DNA of 64,000 nt from Pelagimonas varians (GTDB lineage: Bacteria; Pseudomonadota; Alphaproteobacteria; Rhodobacterales; Rhodobacteraceae), in NCBI RefSeq assembly GCF_003208435.1, contig NZ_QKMF01000003.1, positions 1 to 64,000 on the forward strand, in the 5' to 3' direction. Shown here piece by piece: positions 52,317 through 61,609 of this stretch. A program made the position numbers and the translations under genes. Under the pieces are notes generated by a model. That model was not told the origin of the DNA. It worked only from the letters and a program-made list of their open reading frames with translations, and did not search any database. The stretch's first letter is position 1. Each line of letters opens with the position of its first letter.

Positions 52317-54056
52317 ATGTCGTATCTTGGAGTTGAGCAAAGCCTGACCGGGCGCTGCTGGGTTGGTCCGGCCCCGGAATTCGAACGTCAGGCCGAGGCC
52401 TTGTTGCAAAGCAGCGGATTACCTTTGGCGCTATGTGGTGTGCTCGCACGCCTTGGCGTTGATCCGGCTGAAGTCGACAGCTATCTCAACCCTAAACTGC
52501 GTGATTTGCTGCCTGATCCGCGTTCGCTGCGCGACATGGAAACTGCTGCAACCCGATTTCTAACCGCTGTCCGGACGCGCCAGCGCATCGCGATTTTTGC
52601 CGACTATGATGTTGACGGGGGCACCTCGGCGGCTTTGTTGATCGACTGGTTGCGCCAAATGGGCCGGCCTGCGACGCTCTATGTCCCCGACCGTATCGAT
52701 GAAGGCTATGGCCCCAATGAACCTGCGATGGCTGCTTTGGCCCGCGACCATGATCTGATCATCTGTGTTGATTGCGGAACCTTGTCCCATGACGCGATTG
52801 CCGCTGCCAAAGGCGCGGATGTTGTGATTTTGGATCACCACCTTGGCGGTGAAACTCTGCCTGACTGTGTGGCCTGCGTGAATCCGAACCGTCAGGACGA
52901 GGATGGCGCTTTGGCTCATTTGTGCGCCGCAGCAGTGGTATTCTTGATGTTGGTCGAAGCGGGCCGCCAATTGCGCGAAGCCGGGGCCAAAGGCCCTGAC
53001 CTGATGGCCATGCTCGATCTTGTGGCCTTGGCGACGGTTGCGGATGTCGCGCCGCTCAAGGGGGTCAACAGGGCGCTTGTGCGTCAGGGGCTAAAGGTCA
53101 TGGCCGCGCGGGCCAGACCGGGTCTGGTGGCGCTGTCTGACGTTGCCAAGCTTGAAAGCGCGCCGTCTTCTTATCACCTCGGGTTTGTTTTGGGGCCACG
53201 TGTCAATGCAGGGGGCCGGGTGGGGCAGGCCGACCTTGGCGCGCGCCTTTTGGCATCTGACAATCAACACGAAGCGCAAGCTATGGCCGAACGGCTGGAC
53301 GGCTTTAATTCTGAACGCCGCGAGATTGAGGCCGCTGTCCGCGGTGCCGCTCTTGCACAGGCCGAAGAGCGCGGCTTGGAGGGCCCGCTGGTTTGGGCCG
53401 CAGGCGAGGGGTGGCACCCCGGCGTTGTTGGCATCGTGGCCGCACGGTTGAAAGAACAAACCAACCGTCCGGCGGTTGTTATCGGTTTTGACGGTCCCGA
53501 TGGCAAAGGCTCGGGCCGATCGGTGTCTGGCGTCGATCTGGGTGCCTCTATTCAACGCTTGGCCGCCGAAGGGCTGCTGGTCAAAGGCGGGGGTCACAAA
53601 ATGGCGGCCGGTCTCAGCGTCGACAAGGACAAACTGGAGGCTGCCATGGCCCGTTTGGGCGATCTTTTGGCCAAGCAAGGCGCAGGGACAGGTGGCGCGG
53701 CGGATTTGCGTCTGGACGGTATGTTGATGCCCGGCGCTGCCAATGTTGATCTCATTGAACAATTGGAAACTGCAGGCCCCTTTGGGCAGGGCTCACCCAG
53801 CCCGCGTTTTGCGATTGCCGATGCGCGGATCACCTATACCAAGCAGGTCGGCACCGGCCATCTCAAGATCGCTTGCGACGACGGTGTCGGTGGCCGATTG
53901 GAGGGAATCGCCTTTGGGGCCTTTGACGGCCCGATGGGCCAAGCCTTGGTGAATCATGGCGGCGCGCGCTTTCATTTGGCGGGCCGTTTGGAGATCAATG
54001 AGTGGGGGGGAAGACGCTCTGCTCAGCTTAGACTAGAAGATGCCGCCCCTGCATAA
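52317..54056 (+). CDS. recJ: Single-stranded-DNA-specific exonuclease RecJ
   Basis: This 579-residue 5'-3' exonuclease works in recombination and mismatch repair. The DHH family motifs are IAIFADYDVDGGTSAALLID near residue 95, VDCGTLSHDAI, VILDHHLGG, and VNPNRQDED. DHHA1 then shows SGRSVSGVDLG and KGGGHKMAAGL near residues 405-440. The C-terminal OB-like part ends RRSAQLRLEDAAPA. AGGGGG precedes ATG 52317. The length is usual for alphaproteobacteria. Confidence 0.95.
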   Translation: MSYLGVEQSLTGRCWVGPAPEFERQAEALLQSSGLPLALCGVLARLGVDPAEVDSYLNPKLRDLLPDPRSLRDMETAATRFLTAVRTRQRIAIFADYDVDGGTSAALLIDWLRQMGRPATLYVPDRIDEGYGPNEPAMAALARDHDLIICVDCGTLSHDAIAAAKGADVVILDHHLGGETLPDCVACVNPNRQDEDGALAHLCAAAVVFLMLVEAGRQLREAGAKGPDLMAMLDLVALATVADVAPLKGVNRALVRQGLKVMAARARPGLVALSDVAKLESAPSSYHLGFVLGPRVNAGGRVGQADLGARLLASDNQHEAQAMAERLDGFNSERREIEAAVRGAALAQAEERGLEGPLVWAAGEGWHPGVVGIVAARLKEQTNRPAVVIGFDGPDGKGSGRSVSGVDLGASIQRLAAEGLLVKGGGHKMAAGLSVDKDKLEAAMARLGDLLAKQGAGTGGAADLRLDGMLMPGAANVDLIEQLETAGPFGQGSPSPRFAIADARITYTKQVGTGHLKIACDDGVGGRLEGIAFGAFDGPMGQALVNHGGARFHLAGRLEINEWGGRRSAQLRLEDAAPA

Positions 54057-54146
54057 GTGGGTTGCGCAAATTTCGGTGAAAAAGTTGCACGAATCCTCTT
54101 GCGAAGATTGCGCGCTCGAACTACAAGCCGCTTCACGCCAAACGGC

Positions 54147-54221
54147 GCTCCGTTCGTCTATCGGTTAGGACGCCAGGTTTTCAACCTGGAAAGACGAGTT
54201 CGATTCTCGTACGGAGTACCA
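54147..54221 (+). tRNA. tRNA-Glu (TTC), copy 1
   Basis: The gene has 75 nucleotides including CCA. The acceptor is GCTCCGT with ACGGAGT (a G-U first pair), the anticodon arm is CCAGGTTTTCAACCTGG with anticodon TTC, and the T arm is GAGTTCGATTCTC. It is identical to the copy at 54259-54333. Confidence 0.96.
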
Positions 54222-54258
54222 TTGGCGCGCTTTCCTCGGTTATACTCGAGGCACCGGC

Positions 54259-54333
54259 GCTCCGTTCGTCTATCGGTTAGGACGCCAGGTTTTCAACCTG
54301 GAAAGACGAGTTCGATTCTCGTACGGAGTACCA
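54259..54333 (+). tRNA. tRNA-Glu (TTC), copy 2
   Basis: This is an exact copy of the first tRNA-Glu, 112 bases downstream. The two are likely made from one transcript. Confidence 0.96.
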
Positions 54334-54508
54334 CTTCCCACAATTTCTCAGATAAGATCCAAAGCTGCACCGCGCAGCATTTGGGTTTGGAAAATTTTTG
54401 ATGCTGTTGGAAAACTTCACTTAAATCCGACAAATTGCCGTGACTGGCGCGTGTAATCCGTGACCCCGACACCTGACCACGCTTTGTTCCTTCGAAACCG
54501 GATTTCAC

Positions 54509-55480
54509 ATGCGACGCATTTTAGCACTTTCAGCCTCTCTCCTGACTGCTGTGCCAGCAATGGCAAACACAAACCAAGACAAAGTCCATGAGCTTGAGCA
54601 TTTCTTTGAGCATGCCACAGTCATCAGCGGCCCGTCTTTGGTCGGCTGCACATTGTCGGGTGGCACCGAAACCACTTGCTTTTCGATCACGGTGAAATCT
54701 GAACCGCAGTCCTACACTCCCGGCCCATGGTGCCCGACATCGATCACTGATGCGGCCGTAAAGGGTGGAATTTGGTTGAAGGAAGGGCAGGTTCATGATG
54801 TGGACGGCGGCTTTGTCTCAAATCTTTCTACCTTCTACGATGATGACACATGGCAGCTGTATGACAAAGATACCGGTTCGGTACGTGTCACTGATACCCA
54901 AGCCTCCTGCGAGGCGGCGGCCCGTCCTGATGTTGATCCGGAGTTCAACAATTATTGCGTGCAGTGCCTGCCCGAATACATGCCGGATGATGCGACGATG
55001 ACCTATGTTATCCCCTTGGAGCCACAGGACACAAAGCGCAGCAATCCTGTGCGCTTTTCCGGCTCAGGTCTTGCAATCAATGGTGTCCGTTTGGATGGCC
55101 CTGCGCCGGTGGATGCCATCTTGGCAGCCCATACAATAGCGCCGTTTGACGATTGCGGCGGGCATGTGAACACCCATGTCGGGTATCATTACCATGCGGT
55201 CACGGATTGTCTGGAGGGGGCTGACGGCGGCCTTGACGCCTTGAAAATTGGTATTGCGATGGATGGCTACGACATCTTCAGCCACTTGAGAAAGGATGGC
55301 ACCGCGCCGGATGATCTGGATGACTGCAACGGTCATGCAACCGATGGGGGCGGATACCATTATCACGCTGGATCCGCTGGATCCAACGCCATTCTGAACT
55401 GCCTGCGGGCCGAGGCGGGTTGCGCCTCTGAAGATCCTGATCGCATCTGTGATGCTTCTGTGCGGCCTTCGCGCCCTTAA
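54509..55480 (+). CDS. YHYH-domain exported protein (core copy)
   Basis: The product has 323 residues. It has a signal peptide (RRILALSASLLTAVPAMA) and two YHYH motifs: VGYHYHAVTDC (residues 226-229) and GGYHYHAGSAG (283-286). Each follows a Cys-Gly-His or Cys-Asn-Gly-His stretch (DDCGGHVNTH and DDCNGHATDG). Six or more Cys suggest disulfides. The protein is periplasmic or secreted; the function of the family is not known. The stop overlaps the MocR-type gene end by four bases (convergent). It differs from the island YHYH protein over most of its length. Confidence 0.83.
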   Translation: MRRILALSASLLTAVPAMANTNQDKVHELEHFFEHATVISGPSLVGCTLSGGTETTCFSITVKSEPQSYTPGPWCPTSITDAAVKGGIWLKEGQVHDVDGGFVSNLSTFYDDDTWQLYDKDTGSVRVTDTQASCEAAARPDVDPEFNNYCVQCLPEYMPDDATMTYVIPLEPQDTKRSNPVRFSGSGLAINGVRLDGPAPVDAILAAHTIAPFDDCGGHVNTHVGYHYHAVTDCLEGADGGLDALKIGIAMDGYDIFSHLRKDGTAPDDLDDCNGHATDGGGYHYHAGSAGSNAILNCLRAEAGCASEDPDRICDASVRPSRP

Positions 55481-56838
55481 CCCAGCCAGTCCTTGCGCAA
55501 CACAGCGTCGGCAAGGGCCATGAGATCGTTTTCCAGCTGTAGGCGGGGGATAGGCCCGCCAAGGCAGACCCGCAGGGCATCTGGCGCGCTGCCTTTAACG
55601 CAAAACGCGTCGCTTGGCATTAGACCGATCTGGCGACCGGCCATCCGCCCCATGACTTCGGCGCGGGTGGTGTCCGGCGGCAGGGTGAGCCACAGATTAT
55701 AGGCTTGCGGATCGGTTTGAAACTCAAGACCTTTCAGTATCTTCGAAGCCAGCGTCTGCCGGACCGCCATTTCGCCCCGAACAAAGGCCTGAAGTTCGGC
55801 TGCAGTGCCGGTTTCGATCCAGTTTTGAACCAAGGCAAGGCTGAGCGGTGATGCCATCACGTTTTGGGTGCGCAAGACCTGTGCCAAGCTGGCGACATCG
55901 CTGCGTTTTGGCGCTGTGATATAAGCCAGACGCAGGCCCGCACCCAGCACCTTGGACAGCCCCGCCACATGCCAACCCAGACCGGGGGCCATGGTTGAAA
56001 TGGGCTGCGGAGCTTGTTCCGGCACGCAGCAATATGCGTCATCTTCGATCAGTGGCAGATCGTGCATCATCAGCACTGCTGCTACCTGTTTGCGCCGCGC
56101 TTGCGGCATCGTCTGCGTGGTCGGGTTTTGCAATGTCGGATTAAGATACAGCGCAACGGGACGATGTTTCTGGATCAACCGGTCAAGATCTTGTGGGCAA
56201 ATTCCGTCTATGTCGCCTTGCACTCCGATCAGATGCAGCCCGAGGTTGGCGGCGATGGCGCGAATTCCGGGATAGGTCAGGTCTTCGCAAAGCACGGTCA
56301 GGCCGGGGTCGGCCAGTTGGGACAAGATCGCATAGATTGCGGCGTGCGATCCCGGTGCGATGGTTAGCCGCGCGGTGTCAGGGCGAAGCCCGCAGTGTTG
56401 CAACCATTGGGCCGCAACTGCCTTGTCCACCGCCAGTCCGGTTGTGGATTGATAACGCATCAAAGGGACCAGATTGGCAGCCACACTTTCCAAGCCGCGC
56501 CGCATTTTCGCCAAAAGATCGGGATCATCCGGTTCTGGCGGCATATTCATCATCGGATCTTCTTCGACCTGACGGGCGGGTGGGGTTTGAACCTGCGCTT
56601 GCGACACAAATGTTCCGCGCCCGACAAAGCTTTCGGCATAGCCGCGGCGTGTTGCTTCGGAGTAGGCGCGGGAAATGGTCGAAAAGTCGAGATCCAGCGC
56701 CTGCGCCAAGGCGCGCTGCGGCGGCAGACGGTCACCAGGTCGCAGGGCTCCGCGGTCGATATCGCTTTTGATTGCCTCTGCGATCTCGATATACCGAGGC
56801 ATACCGGTGTCGCGCAGTGTCGGGGTCCAATGGGTCAT
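55477..56838 (-). CDS. MocR-type regulator (GntR helix-turn-helix plus aminotransferase domain)
   Basis: This 453-residue PLP-dependent regulator has a GntR winged helix at the N-terminus (RGALRPGDRLPPQRALAQAL, then STISRAYSEATRRGY) and an aminotransferase-like domain to the end. The presumed PLP Lys is in VAGLSKVLGAGLRLAYI near residue 290, and PLYLNPTLQNPTTQ-like block is present as ALYLNPTLQNPTTQTM. Such proteins sense PLP or amino compounds and often control neighbours. The divergent DUF983 gene (110 bases away) is a possible target. Confidence 0.88.
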   Translation of the reverse strand: MTHWTPTLRDTGMPRYIEIAEAIKSDIDRGALRPGDRLPPQRALAQALDLDFSTISRAYSEATRRGYAESFVGRGTFVSQAQVQTPPARQVEEDPMMNMPPEPDDPDLLAKMRRGLESVAANLVPLMRYQSTTGLAVDKAVAAQWLQHCGLRPDTARLTIAPGSHAAIYAILSQLADPGLTVLCEDLTYPGIRAIAANLGLHLIGVQGDIDGICPQDLDRLIQKHRPVALYLNPTLQNPTTQTMPQARRKQVAAVLMMHDLPLIEDDAYCCVPEQAPQPISTMAPGLGWHVAGLSKVLGAGLRLAYITAPKRSDVASLAQVLRTQNVMASPLSLALVQNWIETGTAAELQAFVRGEMAVRQTLASKILKGLEFQTDPQAYNLWLTLPPDTTRAEVMGRMAGRQIGLMPSDAFCVKGSAPDALRVCLGGPIPRLQLENDLMALADAVLRKDWLG

Positions 56839-56948
56839 GGCGGCTGTTTAGCGCCGAGTGCATCAAAGTTGCAATCAATTTGTATGGGTAATGATTGCAT
56901 TCAATATATTGAAACTGTATCCAGTGGCCAAGATGTAGGAGAATCACC

Positions 56949-57338
56949 ATGACACAGGCGAATAGCCAGATTTTGACAGATCAGCCCGAACGGAGCGTCA
57001 AGCGCGCCATCGGTCGTGGGCTTTTGCTGCGTTGCCCTGATTGCGGCAAAGGTGCGATCCTGCATAGCTATCTCAAGGTGAACGAAACCTGTGATTGCTG
57101 CGGGTTAGAGCTGAGCCGCGCCAAAGCGGACGATGGTCCGGCCTATCTGACCATCTTGATTGTCGGCCATATCGTTGGTTTTGCGATGCATTTCTCGTTT
57201 GTCACATGGCGGCCAGAGCCGATTACCATGGTCACAATTGGCCTGACATTGGCGATTACCAGTTCGCTGATTATGCTGCCCCGGATGAAGGGGCTGATCA
57301 TCGGGTTTCAATGGGCGAAACGGATGTACGGTTTTTAG
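56949..57338 (+). CDS. DUF983 membrane protein
   Basis: The product has 129 residues. A zinc ribbon-like N-terminal part (LLLRCPDCGKGAIL, then CDCCGLEL) precedes two membrane helices (TILIVGHIVGFAMHFSF and TIGLTLAITSSLIMLPRMKG). This is the DUF983 pattern, some members of which lie near cytochrome oxidase genes; no such context is here. AGGAG lies just before the ATG. Function unknown. Confidence 0.85.
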   Translation: MTQANSQILTDQPERSVKRAIGRGLLLRCPDCGKGAILHSYLKVNETCDCCGLELSRAKADDGPAYLTILIVGHIVGFAMHFSFVTWRPEPITMVTIGLTLAITSSLIMLPRMKGLIIGFQWAKRMYGF

Positions 57339-57897
57339 GCGCTGATAGTTTGTTCGGCGTTGGCGCAATTGCGCGCCCGGAGTGGTAAGATGGGCTTGTC
57401 CGGAGCGGGCAGGCCCATTTTGTTGTGAAACGGTATGAGTGTCGCAAATGGTCGACCTAATTGCGGTTTCTGATGCGAACCAAATGGTTCTGAGCTGTAT
57501 ATTGGATAAGAGCCGAATGGCCCTATTCCCGTCCAGAGGGTCGACTTTGCGAATCTATGAACCCGATTGGTCGATGTGGAGGTGGGCTAACGTGATTTCG
57601 GGCGCGTTATTGGCATAATGATAGGGAATGTTGCGCGAACTTCCGTCCGGTCTTGGTTGGAGTTGCACGGTAAGCTGTTGAAAATGAACAACTTAATACG
57701 CCATTGAAAAATAGTGAAACCTGCTAGCGCCCAAAGTTGTTGCATTTGAAACGATCTTGTCCCAGACTAATCTGGCATCGCATGTTGGAACCGCTGTCGC
57801 CTGTTGGTTCAAAACTAGAATAGTGCGATACACATATTTGGCCGTTGGTGCAGAGGAGCGCCAACCATGCCGACGACGGTCATATTGGGAGGATATT
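57339..57897. other. Intergenic region before the TRAP operon
   Basis: These 559 bases carry a terminator for DUF983 at the left (57391-57424) and must hold the promoter of the TRAP operon at the right. No gene with a good start was seen; the dctP frame is open from 57757 but has no signal peptide until 57898. Confidence 0.5.
57391..57424 (+). terminator. Intrinsic terminator after DUF983
   Basis: TGGGCTTGTCCG pairs with CGGGCAGGCCCA (two G-U pairs) around GAG, and TTTTG follows. Confidence 0.75.
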
Positions 57898-58938
57898 ATG
57901 ACTCAGCTTCGCAGGACGTTCCTGAAAACGGTTGCTATGGCAGCCATCACCACTGGTGCGCTGGCAACCAGCGCTATGGCCGCTGAGGTCACGCTGCGTC
58001 TACATCAATTCCTGCCCGCGCAGGCCAATGTTCCGAAAAACGTACTGGACGTCTGGGCCAACAAGGTCGAAGCCGACAGCGACGGCCGCATCGAAATCCA
58101 ACGCTTCCCGTCAATGCAGCTCGGTGGCTCGCCTCCCCAATTGTTTGACCAAGTTGTTGATGGCGTTGCCGATATTACCTGGACTGTTGCAGGCTACACC
58201 CCTGGCCGTTTCCCGCGTGCCGAGGTGTTCGAACTGCCCTTCACCATGACCAACGCCGAGGCCGTGTCGCGCGCCTATTGGGAATTGGCCGAAGAAAGCA
58301 TGCTGGACGACGACTTTAAGCAGGTCAAAGTTTTGGGCCTATGGGTTCACGGCCCGGGCGTTATCCACTCCAAAGAGCCAATCACAACAGTTGACGACCT
58401 CAACGGTGTAAAGCTGCGTGCGCCAACACGTCTGACCAACAAAATGTTCAGCAATCTGGGCGCAACGCCCGTGGGTATGCCGGTTCCAGCGGTGCCCGAA
58501 GCGCTGTCCAAAGGTGTTATCGACGCGACCGTCATTCCTTGGGAAGTCACCGGCGCCTTGAAAGTCAACGAAATGGTGGGAAATCACACCACATTTGGCG
58601 ATGATGTTTTGTACACAACGACCTTTGTTTTTGCGATGAACAAAGACCGCTACAATGCGCTGCCTGACGATCTTAAGGCCGTGATTGATGCCAACTCAGG
58701 CCTTGAGTTCTCCGGCTTTGCCGGCAAACAGATGCAGATGGACGACGAAAGCTCGTACATGCAGGCCAAAGATCGTGGCAACAACATTATCGTGCTGGAT
58801 GAAGCTCAAGTTGACGGATGGAAAGCGGCAGCTGCCTCGACCACCGAAGCATGGGTTGCCGAGATGGACGAAAAAGGGATCGACGGTACGGCTTTGAGGG
58901 CCCGCGCCGCTGAGCTGATCGCCAAAAACACCAAGTAA
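57898..58938 (+). CDS. TRAP transporter substrate-binding protein (DctP type)
   Basis: This 346-residue periplasmic protein would bind an organic acid for uptake. A Tat-like signal peptide is possible (LRRTFLKTVAMAAITTGALA; two Arg followed by FLK). Family blocks are RIEIQRFPSMQLGGSPPQLF and the carboxylate-binding GVKLRAPTRLTNKMF, whose second Arg usually grips the substrate. GGGAGG is seven to ten bases before ATG 57898. It is the first of three TRAP genes. Confidence 0.93.
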   Translation: MTQLRRTFLKTVAMAAITTGALATSAMAAEVTLRLHQFLPAQANVPKNVLDVWANKVEADSDGRIEIQRFPSMQLGGSPPQLFDQVVDGVADITWTVAGYTPGRFPRAEVFELPFTMTNAEAVSRAYWELAEESMLDDDFKQVKVLGLWVHGPGVIHSKEPITTVDDLNGVKLRAPTRLTNKMFSNLGATPVGMPVPAVPEALSKGVIDATVIPWEVTGALKVNEMVGNHTTFGDDVLYTTTFVFAMNKDRYNALPDDLKAVIDANSGLEFSGFAGKQMQMDDESSYMQAKDRGNNIIVLDEAQVDGWKAAAASTTEAWVAEMDEKGIDGTALRARAAELIAKNTK

Positions 58939-59049
58939 TCGGATCGTCATATCCGGCCTTGATCCTGTCTGGATCTAAAGGGAAGCTGATCGGACTGCCC
59001 CCGCATTTGCGGATGTGGGGGCACCCTTGCCGATCCAAAGGAAAAATTC

Positions 59050-59637
59050 ATGCTAAATCGGATAGAGCGCGCGATGGAAAACATGGCGCGGGTGATGGCA
59101 ATCATCGGCGGCACAGTGCTGACTGTGTTGGTAATACTAATTTGTGTCAGTGTCTTAGGGCGCGGATTGAACACACTTGGTCATGCGGAATTTATGGCGG
59201 AAGGATTGGGCAAGGCGCTGATCGGGACCGGTGTTGGTCCGATTACAGGTGATTTCGAATTGGTCGAGGCGGGGGTGGCTTTTGCGATCTTTTCCTTTTT
59301 GCCAGTGGCTCAGCTCTATTCAAGCCATGCGACAGTAGACATTTTTACCTCCTTTTTGTCCGTCAAGGCCAACAAGTTTATCCAAGCGTTTTGGGAGGTT
59401 ATTTTTGCCATTTTGATGATTGTCATCACGTGGCGCCTGTATGAAGGCACGATGAACAAACTGGACTATGGCGAGACAACTTTCATGCTGCAATTCCCGA
59501 TCTGGTGGGCCTATGCTGCCAGCCTGTTCGCGTCGGCTATCGCGGCGATCACGGCGATCTACACAGCCTTTGCCCGTATCGCCGAAACCCTGACCAAGCG
59601 GCACATTCTCCCCTACTCCGAAGGAGCCTCCCATTGA
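59050..59637 (+). CDS. TRAP transporter small membrane subunit (DctQ type)
   Basis: This 195-residue protein has four membrane helices, starting AIIGGTVLTVLVILICVSVL. The family block ELVEAGVAFAIFSFLPVAQL and WWAYAASLFASAIAAITAIY near the end fit DctQ. The first periplasmic loop is somewhat longer than in short family members. It lies 111 bases after dctP and overlaps the probable start of the large subunit. Confidence 0.9.
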   Translation: MLNRIERAMENMARVMAIIGGTVLTVLVILICVSVLGRGLNTLGHAEFMAEGLGKALIGTGVGPITGDFELVEAGVAFAIFSFLPVAQLYSSHATVDIFTSFLSVKANKFIQAFWEVIFAILMIVITWRLYEGTMNKLDYGETTFMLQFPIWWAYAASLFASAIAAITAIYTAFARIAETLTKRHILPYSEGASH

Positions 59638-59639
59638 CT

Positions 59640-60947
59640 ATGCTTGAAATGGGCTATGTGTCCTTCCCGGTTCTGTTGGTGATGATTTTCCTGCGCGCAC
59701 CTATCGGCCTTGCGATGATGCTATGCGGCATAGGCGGCCTGTATTTTTCAATGGGCGGCAGCACGATGGTGTTGGCCAAGCTCAAGAATGAAACCTATTC
59801 GACCTTCTCTAGCTATTCGCTGACCATTATCCCGATGTTCCTGCTTATGGGGCAGTTTGCGACGTTGTCTGGCATGTCGTCTGCTTTGTTCAAAGCGGCC
59901 GAAAGCTGGCTTGGACACCGCAAAGGCGGCGTGGCTATGGCGGCTGTTGGGGCCTGTGCTGGCTTTGGCGCGATCTGTGGATCATCCCTTGCAACGGCTG
60001 CCACGATGAGCCGGGTCGCCCTGCCGGAACTGCGTCAATATGGCTATGCTGGCGGATTTAGCACCGCGACTTTGGCGGCGGGAGGAACGCTGGGCATTTT
60101 GATCCCTCCGTCGGTGATTTTGGTGATTTACGCAATCTTGACCGAACAGAACATCGCCAAACTGTTCCTAGCAGCCTTCATTCCCGGAATTCTTGCAGCG
60201 CTCGGGTATATCCTGACCATCTCGATCTACGTCCGTGTGAATCCCGAAAGTGCTGGCACGCGTGCGGCTGTGCCAATGCCCGAACGTGTCAAAGCCCTGA
60301 TCGATGTCTGGCCGGTGGTCTTGGTGTTCGGCTTGGTTGTTGGCGGGATTTATCTGGGTTGGTTCACCCCCACCGAAGGGGCTGCAATCGGCGCGGCGGG
60401 TACGGGTGTTATTGCCTTGGTTTCGGGCAATCTTAGCTGGGAAGTGTTCAAGGAAAGCATCATCGCCACCGCTACCAGCACGGCAATGATCTTTTTCATT
60501 GTGCTGGGCGCGGCCTTCTATAATTCGTTCCTGGCGCTGTCCCAAGTGCCGCAAGAGCTGTCTCAATGGGTTGTCGGGCAGGGGTTCAGCAGTTGGACCG
60601 TACTGATTATGATCTTGGCCTTCTATCTGGTGTTTGGCTGCTTGATGGACAGCCTGTCGATGATCTTGTTGACGATCCCGATCTTCTTTCCGGTGATTTC
60701 AGCGCTTGATTTCGGGATGTCGCCGGAACACGTTGCGATCTGGTTCGGGATCCTGGTTTTGATCGTCGTCGAAGTGGGGCTTATCACCCCGCCAGTGGGC
60801 ATGAACCTGTTCATTATCAACGCGATGGACCGGTCAACGCCGATGGTCGAAACCTACAAAGCAGTGATGTGGTTTGTAACATCAGACCTTGTTCGCGTCG
60901 TGCTCTTGGTGGCGTTTCCGGCGATAACATTGTTCTTGATACCGTAA
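59640..60947 (+). CDS. TRAP transporter large membrane subunit (DctM type)
   Basis: This is a permease of about 435 residues with a dozen hydrophobic segments. The family blocks are FLRAPIGLAMMLCGIGGLYF, GFGAICGSSLATAATMSRVA and GILIPPSVILVIYAIL. GWFTPTEGAAIGAAG and GLITPPVGMNLFIINAM follow later. It drives sodium-coupled uptake with the other two subunits. ATG 59640 is given; TTG 59634, which overlaps the dctQ stop and lies seven bases after AAGGAG, is an equally good start. A strong terminator follows. Confidence 0.93.
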   Translation: MLEMGYVSFPVLLVMIFLRAPIGLAMMLCGIGGLYFSMGGSTMVLAKLKNETYSTFSSYSLTIIPMFLLMGQFATLSGMSSALFKAAESWLGHRKGGVAMAAVGACAGFGAICGSSLATAATMSRVALPELRQYGYAGGFSTATLAAGGTLGILIPPSVILVIYAILTEQNIAKLFLAAFIPGILAALGYILTISIYVRVNPESAGTRAAVPMPERVKALIDVWPVVLVFGLVVGGIYLGWFTPTEGAAIGAAGTGVIALVSGNLSWEVFKESIIATATSTAMIFFIVLGAAFYNSFLALSQVPQELSQWVVGQGFSSWTVLIMILAFYLVFGCLMDSLSMILLTIPIFFPVISALDFGMSPEHVAIWFGILVLIVVEVGLITPPVGMNLFIINAMDRSTPMVETYKAVMWFVTSDLVRVVLLVAFPAITLFLIP

Positions 60948-60965
60948 GATTGCCGAGGCAAAGAA

Positions 60966-61002
60966 AAACCGCCCCGAGCCTAAGGCAGGGGGCGGTTTTT
61001 TA
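60966..61002 (+). terminator. Intrinsic terminator between the TRAP operon and trmL
   Basis: AAAACCGCCCC pairs with GGGGCGGTTTT around a 12-base loop, with T and A runs on both sides. It can end both the TRAP transcript and the convergent trmL transcript. Confidence 0.9.
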
Positions 61003-61022
61003 GTTGAGTTGGCGCTCGGGTA

Positions 61023-61505
61023 TTAACCGCCGAGCTGGCTGCGCATTGCTTGATAAATCACCGCAGTTGCCACATTTGCCAAATTGAGTGATCGCACCTT
61101 TGGATTAAGCATCGGCAAATTGAAAACACGATCATCCAGACCGGCCAGTAGCTCGGGCGGGAGCCCCTTGGTTTCACATCCGAAAACCAGATATCCCTCC
61201 TGATCGTAATCAGGGTCGTAAATGGTCTGCTCGCCATATTCCTCAAAGAAATAGAGGCTGTCACGCGGCGGTTTGCGATCATCCAGAAAATCTTGCCAGT
61301 TCTCGTATTGGCACAGATCTACATGCTTCCAATAGTCCATTCCAGCGCGGCGCACGGCCTTCTCATCGATGGAAAACCCGTAGGGCTTGATCAGGATCAG
61401 CTCCAGATTGAGCGCAAGACAGGTTCGCCCGATTGCACCGGTATTATATGGAATGTCGGGTGTCACCAAGACAACCTTCATGCGCGGTTCGGACATTGGG
61501 CTCAT
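61023..61505 (-). CDS. trmL: tRNA (cytidine/uridine-2'-O-)-methyltransferase TrmL
   Basis: The product has about 160 residues. It is a small SPOUT methyltransferase that methylates the wobble ribose (position 34) of certain leucine tRNAs in known members. The knot motifs are PYNTGAIGRTCLALNLELIL at the start, LVFGCETKGLPPELL in the middle and VRSLNLANVATAVIYQAMRS at the end. The start at 61505 is one of three near ATGs (61505, 61496, 61481); an extension to 61580 lacks support. The length fits the family. Confidence 0.92.
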   Translation of the reverse strand: MSPMSEPRMKVVLVTPDIPYNTGAIGRTCLALNLELILIKPYGFSIDEKAVRRAGMDYWKHVDLCQYENWQDFLDDRKPPRDSLYFFEEYGEQTIYDPDYDQEGYLVFGCETKGLPPELLAGLDDRVFNLPMLNPKVRSLNLANVATAVIYQAMRSQLGG

Positions 61506-61609
61506 CGTCTTTCTAAGTCGTTGGCACAGGGGGTGCCTGCCTTTGCCAAATGGCATCTTTTGACGGTATCGTTTGGTCAAAAGGCGGGGTTGCCCCCGCC
61601 TGTTTCCGT

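Noticed and set aside
53091-53762. Minus-strand frame of 223 codons opposite recJ
   Set aside because: Shadow of recJ, which has all its motifs.
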